In this document: positions 1-7,669 of the stretch, one piece after another | Layout of the letters: every line of letters begins with the position of its first letter | Position numbering within the stretch: the stretch's first letter is position 1 | Notes under the pieces: model-generated | The model's database searches: none | Told to the model about the DNA's origin: nothing | Seen by the model: the letters and a program-made list of their open reading frames with translations, nothing else | Assembly (NCBI GenBank): GCA_022822725.1 | Contig: JAJEAN010000007.1 | Location: 2,305,045-2,369,044 of the forward strand | Direction: 5' to 3' | Length of the DNA: 64,000 bases | Origin: Candidatus Latescibacterota bacterium | GTDB lineage: Bacteria; JAAXHH01 | Translations under genes and position numbers: made by a program

Positions 1-192
1 GCCAGGCGTCCCGGCACCGACCCCCTGTCGGAGAAGTTACACCGGGGTTCCGACCTGCCCGAACGCCGTCCCTGGGTGGACCCGGTCCCCACGAATCACC
101 TGTTCTATGCGCCGGTATCACCCGACGCGGGGAAGGTGGTGGTCGAGGCAACGGACCGCTTCGGCAGGACGTACACGACTGAATTGGGGTGA
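1..192 (+). CDS. C-terminal end of calcineurin-like phosphoesterase (partial)
   Basis: Only the last 63 codons lie in the window; the reading frame is open from base 1 and ends with TGA at 190-192. The translation ends in a stretch with ATDRFGRTYT. Together with the HLFYAPVSPDAG segment before it, this resembles the beta-sandwich C-terminal domain that follows the metallophosphatase domain in calcineurin-like phosphoesterases. The catalytic domain lies upstream of the window, so activity cannot be judged. A PHP-domain phosphoesterase follows 72 bp downstream on the same strand, so the two may be co-transcribed. The family call rests on motif memory alone. Confidence 0.5.
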   Translation, partial: ARRPGTDPLSEKLHRGSDLPERRPWVDPVPTNHLFYAPVSPDAGKVVVEATDRFGRTYTTELG

Positions 193-264
193 GACCGGGC
201 CGGCGCGCGTTTCCATTCACTGCGACAAACGACACCATATCACCGCCAGACCAGGGAGAGCACC

Positions 265-1224
265 ATGGCGAGCGACGGGCTGATCAGCCCCTTCGACATC
301 GATGACGACGGATACTTCTGGCTTAAGGGCAACCTGCATTCCCACACGACCAATTCCGACGGAAAGCCGTCCCCCCAGGAACGGCTGGACGGCTACGTCA
401 ACCAGGGATACGATTTCCTGTGCATTTCCGATCACTACAAGATCACCCGTATCGATACGGTCAGCGCGCCGGACGATTTCGTGCTGGTGCAGGGCGCGGA
501 AATCCATCCCGAAAACCCCTTCGGCGGCCAGACCCACCATTTCCTGGCGTACAACATCGACGAGGACATGGACTCGAAACGCATGCCGCCGCAGCACGTG
601 ATCGACGAAGTCAATCGCCAGGGCGGCTCGATCTGGCTCGCCCATCCCCACTGGAGTTCGGTCAACATCCTCCGGGATACCCTGCCCCTGCACGGCCTGG
701 CCGGCGTCGAAGTCTTCAACACCACCTGCCGCTGCGCCGGACGGGGCGAGTCCTCCGTGCACTGGGACGACTGGATGGATCTGCTGGGCCGCACGATCCC
801 GGCCCTGTCCAACGACGATTCCCACGCCCTCGAGTCGGAAAACAAGGACACCTACGGCGGCTGGAACATGGTGAAGGTCAAAGAACGTTCGGCGAAGGCG
901 ATCATCGACGCCCTGGAGCAGGGCTGCGCCTACGTGAGCTCCGGCCCCGAGATCCGGGACATCCAGCTTCGCCGCATCGACGACGGGGGCGACGGGAAAC
1001 GGGTCGTGGAGGCGAGCATCCGGTGTTCGGAGGCCCAGAGCATCCTGGCCGTGTTTGATTCCCACGGAACGGAGTACCGGGACCGGTCCGGCAAGGGCGG
1101 CACCTTCGAAGAGGCCACGTTCACGCTGCGGCCCAATGTGCGGTGGGTCAGGTTCGAGATCATCGCGCCGGACGGCACGAAAGCGTGGTCGAACCCCATG
1201 GACCTGGCGAATGTCGGCCGGTGA
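265..1224 (+). CDS. PHP-domain metal-dependent phosphoesterase
   Basis: This 319-residue protein carries the PHP signature near its N-terminus, GNLHSHTTNSDGKPSP at about residues 22-37, then ISDHYKIT near residue 54 and the HPHWSS and SNDDSHA segments that supply further metal-binding His and Asp residues. PHP proteins of this size, without a polymerase, are usually metal-dependent hydrolases of phosphate esters; the substrate is unknown. The last 100 residues look like a beta-rich accessory domain. The ATG at 265 is preceded by a purine-rich GGGAGAG, which supports it. There is no signal peptide. It probably forms a unit with the phosphoesterase that ends at 192. Confidence 0.8.
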   Translation: MASDGLISPFDIDDDGYFWLKGNLHSHTTNSDGKPSPQERLDGYVNQGYDFLCISDHYKITRIDTVSAPDDFVLVQGAEIHPENPFGGQTHHFLAYNIDEDMDSKRMPPQHVIDEVNRQGGSIWLAHPHWSSVNILRDTLPLHGLAGVEVFNTTCRCAGRGESSVHWDDWMDLLGRTIPALSNDDSHALESENKDTYGGWNMVKVKERSAKAIIDALEQGCAYVSSGPEIRDIQLRRIDDGGDGKRVVEASIRCSEAQSILAVFDSHGTEYRDRSGKGGTFEEATFTLRPNVRWVRFEIIAPDGTKAWSNPMDLANVGR

Positions 1225-1337
1225 CGGCGTTTGCGCTATTCACCGAAGTGTTGCCGGGGCTTCATGTAAACGTCACAGTCATCATCTATCTTAGGCACGA
1301 ATCCGGTATTTGACGCGTTCCCGGACCATCGGCGCCT

Positions 1338-3878
1338 ATGAACAGTGTGTCCATTATCGGAAACCGGCCCGACAGCCTCGAAGCAGCACCCGAGGTTCCC
1401 ATCCTGGATGCCTGCCTGGCCAGGCTGGCCGCCGATCCCAGTCGTATCGAAACCCTCCCCTTTTCCGCCGGTGACGCAACAGCCGGAACGGAAACGGAAC
1501 TGCAGACCGCCGTTATCGGGAACCAGGACACGGTCGACCTGCCGGTCATCCTCAAGAACTCCTCTTACGTATCGGATCTCCTCCGGAGAATCACGGCCGG
1601 TGATGTGGCCGCGCACACGCTGAAGGACGTCAGGCGGTACCTGGCCCACAACCCCGACAACGTGTGGGAACACAGCTGGGTACGCATTCCCGCCCGGACG
1701 CTGCATCCCGATACACGGCGCGTAATCGACGACGATTTACGGCATAAGAAGGGAGATACCCGGGTAACGCCGGTAGATGCCGGCAACGGTGCCGGAACTA
1801 TTGGTGCTGCCGGTGAGTGTACTGGCAAAGCGGTCCGCCAGGGAATAGTACCCGGCTATCGGGGCGACGCGTACCGCTTTTTCGGAATCGAGGCGGGCGA
1901 GGAATACGTGCGCGTACCCGTAAGTTATATCATGAAGCTGGCCCTGGCCGACTCCTTCGCGGTTTTCGGCGGTGGCGAACCCATTCTGTTCCGGACGACA
2001 CAGCAGGTTGTCCGGTGCTTCCTGAACGACAATACTTCTCCTGAAACCTCTTCCTTCCACATCGTGGCCCCGGCAAAAGGCAACCTGGGCCTGGAGACGG
2101 CCCGGGAAACCAGCAAGCGTTTCCTGCTGACGCAGTTGCTCGTGCAATACGCAAATAAAAGGTTCGAACTCGAGAAACGCGGCCAGAAGTCGGTAGTGTA
2201 CTTCTCACCGCATCCGCCAATACGTCAGAGGCTGCTGAACGACTTCGTTCCCGATGCCGTGTACCGCGACCTGTTCATGAGCCCTTGCCTGTCCGGCTGG
2301 GACTGCGGCGAGTCAAAACACCAGTACATGATCCTGTGCCACCAGGTCCTGAGCCGGAGTCACCTGAACGCCGTGGCCAAACTGCGCGAGGCCGGCATTG
2401 TCGGCAACAACCTGGTCGTGCTGCCCAACACTTCAAACGTCAGCCTGGCCAATAACGGTGTGCACGTCAGCCTGGGCAGCCGTAAACTGGGTCGTCTACT
2501 CGCCGGTTCGGACGGGATGACGAAAGTCCACGAGAAGTACCTGGGAGACCTGGCCATCAAGATCCAGGAGCATTTCCTGCCCCTGTTCGCGGGTACGTAC
2601 AGCGCGGCGCCATATCATCTTGGATTCGCGGACTTCCACCCGGAGCAGGTCCTGGGATTCCTTCCGCACGAACTGGACTACACCCACCTCCGTATGATCT
2701 GGCGGCGATGGAAGAGGAAGGCGCGGAACTCGGTCCTCGGATATTCCGTCACGCCCTTCGGCCCCGCCCTGCTCGACGAAGCCCTCCGTTTCCTTTTCCG
2801 GCTCAAGGGAGACCTTGTCGCGGACTTCAGGTTGGTCGATTACCCGGCCGCCCTGTTGAGCACCCACAGGTCCGGCGCACTGGATGGCCGGCTGGATAAC
2901 CAGGACAGACTGAAGACGGACCTGGACGAGGCAGGGATTTTCGACCGGCGCATGTCGCTGTACCTCCCTGTCAAGCTAAGAGAATACCACCGGTTGGGCT
3001 TCTCCGGATTCGAACTGCGGACCCACTCGCTATTCGGCAGTCTCAGGCACGACCTTGCCCACGCCGTAGATCTTCAGATGCTGATTTGCGCGCTGGCTTT
3101 TAAATTCATGGCCGAACGGCGATACGATCATGGAGACGTACCGGACGATCCGAACATCGAAAGCGAACGCCGCCAGATCTTCTTCGGCGCCGCCATCGGG
3201 ATTCCCACCTTCTACGTGAAGAAGGACACGCCCAATAGATTCCTCGCGTATGTCCTGGAACACACTTCCCGTGTCCGCCACAGCCGGAGATACCCAGGTT
3301 ACCTCCGGGTGTATAACCAGGAATACCGGCGTGCCCTGGTCAGGATTCTGCGGAAGGACGGGGCCGAACTGATCGAAATGCTGGGACTGGAATCCATGGT
3401 TGAAGACCTCACGGACAGGACGGACCGCCCGGACGAAAACACCGCACATCGCGTCCTGACCCGGCGGATCAGGCAGGCCGGCGGATCGAAGGACAGCCAG
3501 TTCAACGAAGCGGCCGAACGGTTCTACCGCGGAATACTTCGGCAGGACCACCTGCGCGAGGCAGTCGAATTCCTTGCTGAAGACTGCCGCCGGCTGGACG
3601 CAGGCCGATACCTCGATTTTCCCGGGGTCCGGGCGCTTTGCCGACGTATCCTCGGTGATCGGCGCGCCGGGGACGTCCTCGACCAGCTTGTACCCGGTCT
3701 GCTGGACGAATCACTGGCCTCGGCGAGTATCGCCCGACTCATCCAGCTGATCCTGCTGATGGTCCATATCGATACATTGCGAAGTGAAGCCACGGGGACG
3801 GAACGCGACACGGACGGACAGGGGGAAGCATGCCGGCCATGCACCAGTACATCGATCGGCGCGATGGACGGGTCGTAG
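1338..3878 (+). CDS. Large uncharacterised protein, first gene of a lipid-related operon
   Basis: This 846-residue protein is not one I recognise. It has no obvious signal peptide or transmembrane helix and looks cytosolic. The first 180 residues are low in conserved-looking motifs. The middle and C-terminal parts look strongly constrained, with segments such as LPNTSNVSLANNGVHVSLG, ADFHPEQVLGFLPHELDYTH, SLRHDLAHAVDLQML and DDPNIESERRQIFFGAAIG that have the feel of an enzyme core rich in His, Asp, Glu and Arg. The 3' end overlaps the next gene by 49 bp, and that gene abuts a third, so the three should be translated together. The partners are a phosphatidylserine-decarboxylase-like enzyme and an Lgt-like membrane protein, so a role in phospholipid or amino-lipid chemistry is inferred. 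No Shine-Dalgarno motif stands before the ATG at 1338; a start a few codons downstream cannot be excluded. Confidence 0.75.
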   Translation: MNSVSIIGNRPDSLEAAPEVPILDACLARLAADPSRIETLPFSAGDATAGTETELQTAVIGNQDTVDLPVILKNSSYVSDLLRRITAGDVAAHTLKDVRRYLAHNPDNVWEHSWVRIPARTLHPDTRRVIDDDLRHKKGDTRVTPVDAGNGAGTIGAAGECTGKAVRQGIVPGYRGDAYRFFGIEAGEEYVRVPVSYIMKLALADSFAVFGGGEPILFRTTQQVVRCFLNDNTSPETSSFHIVAPAKGNLGLETARETSKRFLLTQLLVQYANKRFELEKRGQKSVVYFSPHPPIRQRLLNDFVPDAVYRDLFMSPCLSGWDCGESKHQYMILCHQVLSRSHLNAVAKLREAGIVGNNLVVLPNTSNVSLANNGVHVSLGSRKLGRLLAGSDGMTKVHEKYLGDLAIKIQEHFLPLFAGTYSAAPYHLGFADFHPEQVLGFLPHELDYTHLRMIWRRWKRKARNSVLGYSVTPFGPALLDEALRFLFRLKGDLVADFRLVDYPAALLSTHRSGALDGRLDNQDRLKTDLDEAGIFDRRMSLYLPVKLREYHRLGFSGFELRTHSLFGSLRHDLAHAVDLQMLICALAFKFMAERRYDHGDVPDDPNIESERRQIFFGAAIGIPTFYVKKDTPNRFLAYVLEHTSRVRHSRRYPGYLRVYNQEYRRALVRILRKDGAELIEMLGLESMVEDLTDRTDRPDENTAHRVLTRRIRQAGGSKDSQFNEAAERFYRGILRQDHLREAVEFLAEDCRRLDAGRYLDFPGVRALCRRILGDRRAGDVLDQLVPGLLDESLASASIARLIQLILLMVHIDTLRSEATGTERDTDGQGEACRPCTSTSIGAMDGS

Positions 3879-4837
3879 ACGAATCGCTGGTTGGAAACAG
3901 GGTGCTATCTCTGTTGTATTCCCGCGGCAGGGAGCATATGCCCCGGTTGTTCGACGCCCTGACCAGCCACCGGATGAGCCGGCTGCTCAGTATGGTAAAC
4001 TTCGACCTCCCGCTGGCTCCCCGCTTCCTGGGCGTAAAACGGCAGATGTTCGCCCGCGGCATCCGGTTCGACGAATGCCTGGACGCCCCGGATAATCTGA
4101 ATACGCTGCGGCGGCTATTCGAACGAAAGATACGATACTGGCGTTACCGGCCCATGCCGTCCGATCCCGCCACCGTCGTCTGCCCGGCGGATGCCCGCGT
4201 CATCGTGGGATCTTTGCGGAACGGGTCCCTCCTGTTTCTCAAGGAAAAGTTCTTTGCGTTCAAAGAGCTGCTCGGTGATTCCAACGCCGGGTGGCAGACC
4301 GCATTCGATGGCGGAGACTACGCGATCTTTCGACTCACTCCGGAAAAATACCACTACAATCACGCGCCGGTTACCGGGCGGGTGGAAGCCATATACGAGA
4401 TCGGCGGCGCTTACCACGCGTGCAATCCGAACGCCGTGGTCGAGATGGTTACCTCGTATTCCAAGAACAGAAGGGTCGTCACGGTCATCCAGACGGATGT
4501 CCCGGGTGGGACAGGCGTCGGACGGGTGGCCATGGTCGAAGTCGTGGCGCTCATGATCGGCGACATCCTGCAGTGCTACAGTGCGCGAAACTACGATGCG
4601 CCGGTTCCCGTTGCGCCGGACATGTTACTCGAGAAGGGACAGCCGAAGAGTCTTTTCCGACCGGGTAGCAGCACAACGGTGCTCCTCTTCGAACCGGGCC
4701 GGGTCCGGTTCGCCGACGACCTGATCCGCAACATGCGGCGGCAGGACGTAGCGAGCCGTTTCACCGCCGCCTTTCATAAACCGCTGGTGGAGACGGATGT
4801 AGAGGTCCGTTCTCTGCTGGGACGCAGGAGGGCGTGA
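3830..4837 (+). CDS. psd: Phosphatidylserine decarboxylase-like protein
   Basis: The 335-residue product looks like a pyruvoyl-dependent phosphatidylserine decarboxylase. CPADARV near residue 120 matches the family's PADG-type segment, YHYNHAPVTG at 174-183 matches the conserved YHRYHSPV-type block, and LFRPGSSTTVLLFE contains a Gly279-Ser280 pair. In the family a Gly-Ser bond at this place is self-cleaved to give beta and alpha chains with a pyruvoyl group on the new alpha N-terminus. The triplet is GSS rather than the LGST of Escherichia coli. The family decarboxylates phosphatidylserine to phosphatidylethanolamine at the membrane. It starts inside the end of the 846-residue gene and its TGA is followed at once by the next ATG, so coupling is very tight. 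No phosphatidylserine synthase is visible, so the real substrate may differ. Confidence 0.8.
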   Translation: MPAMHQYIDRRDGRVVDESLVGNRVLSLLYSRGREHMPRLFDALTSHRMSRLLSMVNFDLPLAPRFLGVKRQMFARGIRFDECLDAPDNLNTLRRLFERKIRYWRYRPMPSDPATVVCPADARVIVGSLRNGSLLFLKEKFFAFKELLGDSNAGWQTAFDGGDYAIFRLTPEKYHYNHAPVTGRVEAIYEIGGAYHACNPNAVVEMVTSYSKNRRVVTVIQTDVPGGTGVGRVAMVEVVALMIGDILQCYSARNYDAPVPVAPDMLLEKGQPKSLFRPGSSTTVLLFEPGRVRFADDLIRNMRRQDVASRFTAAFHKPLVETDVEVRSLLGRRRA

Positions 4838-5878
4838 ATGACGTACGAAGTCTTCGTGGGGATATTCATCCTGATCATCGCGATCCTGTTCTACCTGTCG
4901 TTCCGTTTCCTGCCGGGTGAGCAGTGGCAATTCGCGGCGATCATCCCGATCCGGCAAACGCCCGCTGGCGGTTGGCAGGGGCTGAATCTTACCTATTACG
5001 GCGTACTCATTGCCACGGCCAGCCTGGTTGCGGCTTTCGTGCTGATCCTGCTTATGCTTTCCATTGGACTCGCCTTCTGGCAGGCGATAATTGTCGCCCT
5101 CTTCCTCCCGTTGCTGGGCCTTCCGGTATCCGCCTATCTGGCACGATGGATCGACGGCAAACCCCACACCTATACGATCGGCGGCGCCTTCTTTGCTTCT
5201 TTCTTCGTCATGCCGCCGGTCCTTCACCTGTTAAACTACCTCTGGCCCGGGTTTGACGGACCTGTCCTTCCGATCATGGCCACTCTGGCGATCGCTTACT
5301 GTTTCGGCGAGGGCCTTGGCCGGCTTGCCTGCATCAGCTTCGGATGCTGTTACGGCAAGCCGATTTCTTCGCTGAAACCCTGGATGCGGCGAATGTTCGG
5401 TCCCTGGGCCTTTACATTCAGCGGCGCGACCAAGAAGATCTCCTACGCGTCAGACCTGCACGGCGTGCCGGTCGTCCCCGTACAGGCGATTACGGCATGT
5501 ATTTGCGTGACAACCGGAATCGTCTCGATGCTGATGTTCTACGGGAACGCCTACGCAGCGAGTTTCACCGTGGCCATCCTGGTCACTCAGGGATGGCGGG
5601 TGATCTCCGAAACGTTGCGTGCGGACAATCGGGGAGGCTGGCGGATGACGCCCTACCAGTGGATGGCGCTGGCGAGTACAGGCTACGTGCTGGTGCTGTT
5701 CCTGATCCTGCCCGGCTCGCAGGTAGTCACCGATTTCGACGCTGGCCTGCGGAAGGTCTGGGACCCTTACGTCCTGGTCTTCCTGCAGGGCGTCTGGCTC
5801 AGTATGTTCCTGGCCACCGGGCTCAGCAAGGTTACCGGCGCCACGCTGTCTTTCCATGTGCGCAAGGACCGGATTTAA
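4838..5878 (+). CDS. Divergent prolipoprotein diacylglyceryl transferase-like membrane protein
   Basis: This 346-residue protein has about seven hydrophobic segments and the hallmark GEGLGRLACISFGCCYGKP at about residues 157-175, which matches the GRxxCFxxGCCYGxP signature of the Lgt family. Lgt moves diacylglyceryl from phosphatidylglycerol to the lipobox Cys of prolipoproteins. Several catalytic features of true Lgt are not seen. The region that should hold the HGG loop reads TYTIGGAFFASFF without the His. The HPTQLYE-type block reads VPVQAITAC. ISETLRADNRGG does resemble the conserved C-terminal Glu/Arg block. I therefore call it Lgt-like rather than Lgt. Its ATG follows directly on the stop codon of the decarboxylase gene. 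Confidence 0.7.
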   Translation: MTYEVFVGIFILIIAILFYLSFRFLPGEQWQFAAIIPIRQTPAGGWQGLNLTYYGVLIATASLVAAFVLILLMLSIGLAFWQAIIVALFLPLLGLPVSAYLARWIDGKPHTYTIGGAFFASFFVMPPVLHLLNYLWPGFDGPVLPIMATLAIAYCFGEGLGRLACISFGCCYGKPISSLKPWMRRMFGPWAFTFSGATKKISYASDLHGVPVVPVQAITACICVTTGIVSMLMFYGNAYAASFTVAILVTQGWRVISETLRADNRGGWRMTPYQWMALASTGYVLVLFLILPGSQVVTDFDAGLRKVWDPYVLVFLQGVWLSMFLATGLSKVTGATLSFHVRKDRI

Positions 5879-5899
5879 CGGACAGACCGCGCTTGAGAT

Positions 5900-5933
5900 G
5901 GGTCGGGCAAGGCGGCGCCGGCCCATCCGACCC
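5900..5933. terminator. Weak hairpin between convergent genes
   Basis: GGGTCGG at 5900-5906 can pair with CCGACCC at 5927-5933, and GATGGG just before can alternatively pair with CCCATC. The element lies in the 54 bp gap between the convergent Lgt-like gene and the pentaheme cytochrome gene and touches the latter's stop codon. There is no T tract, so it would not be a canonical intrinsic terminator. A role as a transcription or mRNA 3' barrier is only a suggestion. Confidence 0.25.
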
Positions 5934-7669
5934 TACGGCAAGTCCAGCCGGCTGACGGCCTCGGCGAGCGGGACCGCCGAGGTCGCGGCGTTTTCGTTGT
6001 AGTAGGAGACGAAGCGCTTCGTCTCGTGGGCATCGTAGGGGGCGAGGTTCTGTGCCCACCGGAAGCCGATGGTCTGGAACATCAGCCGCGCCCGGACGTC
6101 GACGTGCCGCACGCCGGCCGGGACCTCGACCCGGTACCGGATCCTGTCGCTTCCGGCCTGGAAGTCCGCGTCCTCCCGCGCTTTTCCGTGCACCATGATG
6201 TCGTCGTCGGCGGTCACCTTGTCGAATCCCTCAGGTAGCACGCGGTTGTCCTTGGCGTAGGTGACGGCCGTCAGCAGGCCCGTGGTGACCCTTCCCGATC
6301 CGTCCGCAATTATCGGTTCATAGATCTGTACCTGGCCTGGATCTTCGATCACATCGTAATGCGGCTCATAGCGGGACCCGTCCGCGTCGTTGTCGTTGCC
6401 CTCGATGCTTCCATCGGGGCGCATGGCGCCGGATTCGTACAGCAGGTCGCCGGCGCCGTCGTATACCGCAAGGTGGATCCAGGCCCTTCGCGACGGGTAG
6501 GCCGTCGGCAGCTTGTGGCCCGCCAGGTTCGTCACCTCGATATCGATCGTGACATGGTCCCCATCGCGGGACACGGCCAGCACCTCCATCCGGGCGGTGG
6601 CGGTCTCCAGGTTCTCCCGGGTCGCTTCGGCAGCGCGCTGCAGATCACTCGACGGCGCGGTCACGAGCAGTTCATCGCGATACTTGTCCAGCAGACGCAG
6701 CATGAACTCGTTGCCGCCAAGGAACACATGCTGCGAGACCTGCTCCCGGTAATCCCCAAGCACCGAGGAGATGGGGGCCGATGAGATTTCCGGCATATGG
6801 CATGACTGGCAGCTTTCCGACTCGGCGAAGGCGCTGTGCCTCCACTCGAGGTAGGGCGTCTGTTCCGGAAAGCGGGCCACTTCCCGTCCCTCGGCGTCCA
6901 GGCTCGTCGTGAACAGGGTGTGGCACGTGGCGCAGAGCTCGGACTGCTGGACATGTACGGAACTGTCGGGGAGGAAGCCCGTGGCCGACTGCATGACCCG
7001 GGTCAATCCGTCGTCCACCTCGAATGGTCCGAATATCTGCGGATCGACGCCGGCTTCCGTCCGAATCAGGAAGTTGCCGTCGAAGCTCGATTCCTCGCCG
7101 AAATTATCGGGCCGTATCTGGTGGCAGGTCGTGCAGGACACCCCGTCCATGGCGAGCAGCGCACTTTCCTCGCCCCGCCGGGCGGCTTCGAGATGCGCGA
7201 ACACCTCGCCGAGTCCACCGTTCTCCCGCGCCACCACTCGCGCCATGGGCATATGGCAGGTCGAACAGGTGTCCTCGATCTCCGCCCGCGCGCCGGGATG
7301 GTCGGTGATCTCCCGCCGCACGGCTGCCTGCCAGTAGGGGTCGCGTGCGGAATGCGCCATCATGGATCCCCGCCAGACATGGCCGATGGAGACGTTCTGC
7401 CCGTCCGCGTCGACGATATTGCTGTGGCAGGCGATGCATTGGTCCGAAGTGGCGAAAGTGCTGTGGTCCACCGATTGCGCGTCAACGGTTGCGCACGCCA
7501 TCCCGAAGAAGGCCAGCCCGACGAAGGCCAGCCCGACGAAAGCCGGCCAGGTGAAGGCAATCCAGGCACACGCCTGCCTGGCGATACCGAGCCGCGCCCG
7601 CGTGCTGCACGTCCACAGCCGCATCCACAACCTGCCTGCGTAGCTACCAGCCATCGCGGAAGCCTCCAT
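5933..7669 (-). CDS. Pentaheme c-type cytochrome, exported
   Basis: The 578-residue protein carries five CxxCH heme-binding motifs: CIACH, CSTCH, CTTCH, CATCH and CQSCH, all in the N-terminal 300 residues. The C-terminal half has no heme motif and looks like a beta-rich domain. The N-terminus has a long hydrophobic stretch ending near ATVDAQS that fits a Sec signal peptide; it contains a tandem AFVGL repeat. Multiheme cytochromes of this layout carry electrons in the periplasm or at the outer surface. Its start overlaps the end of the upstream cytochrome-barrel gene by 26 bp, so the two form an operon and probably work together. The Met at residue 6 is an alternative start. Confidence 0.85.
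   Translation of the reverse strand: MEASAMAGSYAGRLWMRLWTCSTRARLGIARQACAWIAFTWPAFVGLAFVGLAFFGMACATVDAQSVDHSTFATSDQCIACHSNIVDADGQNVSIGHVWRGSMMAHSARDPYWQAAVRREITDHPGARAEIEDTCSTCHMPMARVVARENGGLGEVFAHLEAARRGEESALLAMDGVSCTTCHQIRPDNFGEESSFDGNFLIRTEAGVDPQIFGPFEVDDGLTRVMQSATGFLPDSSVHVQQSELCATCHTLFTTSLDAEGREVARFPEQTPYLEWRHSAFAESESCQSCHMPEISSAPISSVLGDYREQVSQHVFLGGNEFMLRLLDKYRDELLVTAPSSDLQRAAEATRENLETATARMEVLAVSRDGDHVTIDIEVTNLAGHKLPTAYPSRRAWIHLAVYDGAGDLLYESGAMRPDGSIEGNDNDADGSRYEPHYDVIEDPGQVQIYEPIIADGSGRVTTGLLTAVTYAKDNRVLPEGFDKVTADDDIMVHGKAREDADFQAGSDRIRYRVEVPAGVRHVDVRARLMFQTIGFRWAQNLAPYDAHETKRFVSYYNENAATSAVPLAEAVSRLDLP
7496..7555. repeat. 15-bp tandem repeat inside a signal-peptide coding region
   Basis: Two perfect copies of a 15-bp unit (7511-7525 and 7526-7540, GGCCAGCCCGACGAA) are flanked by decayed copies at 7496-7510 and 7541-7555. 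The repeat is in frame on the minus strand and lengthens the hydrophobic core of the pentaheme cytochrome signal peptide by AFVGL units. Confidence 0.85.
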
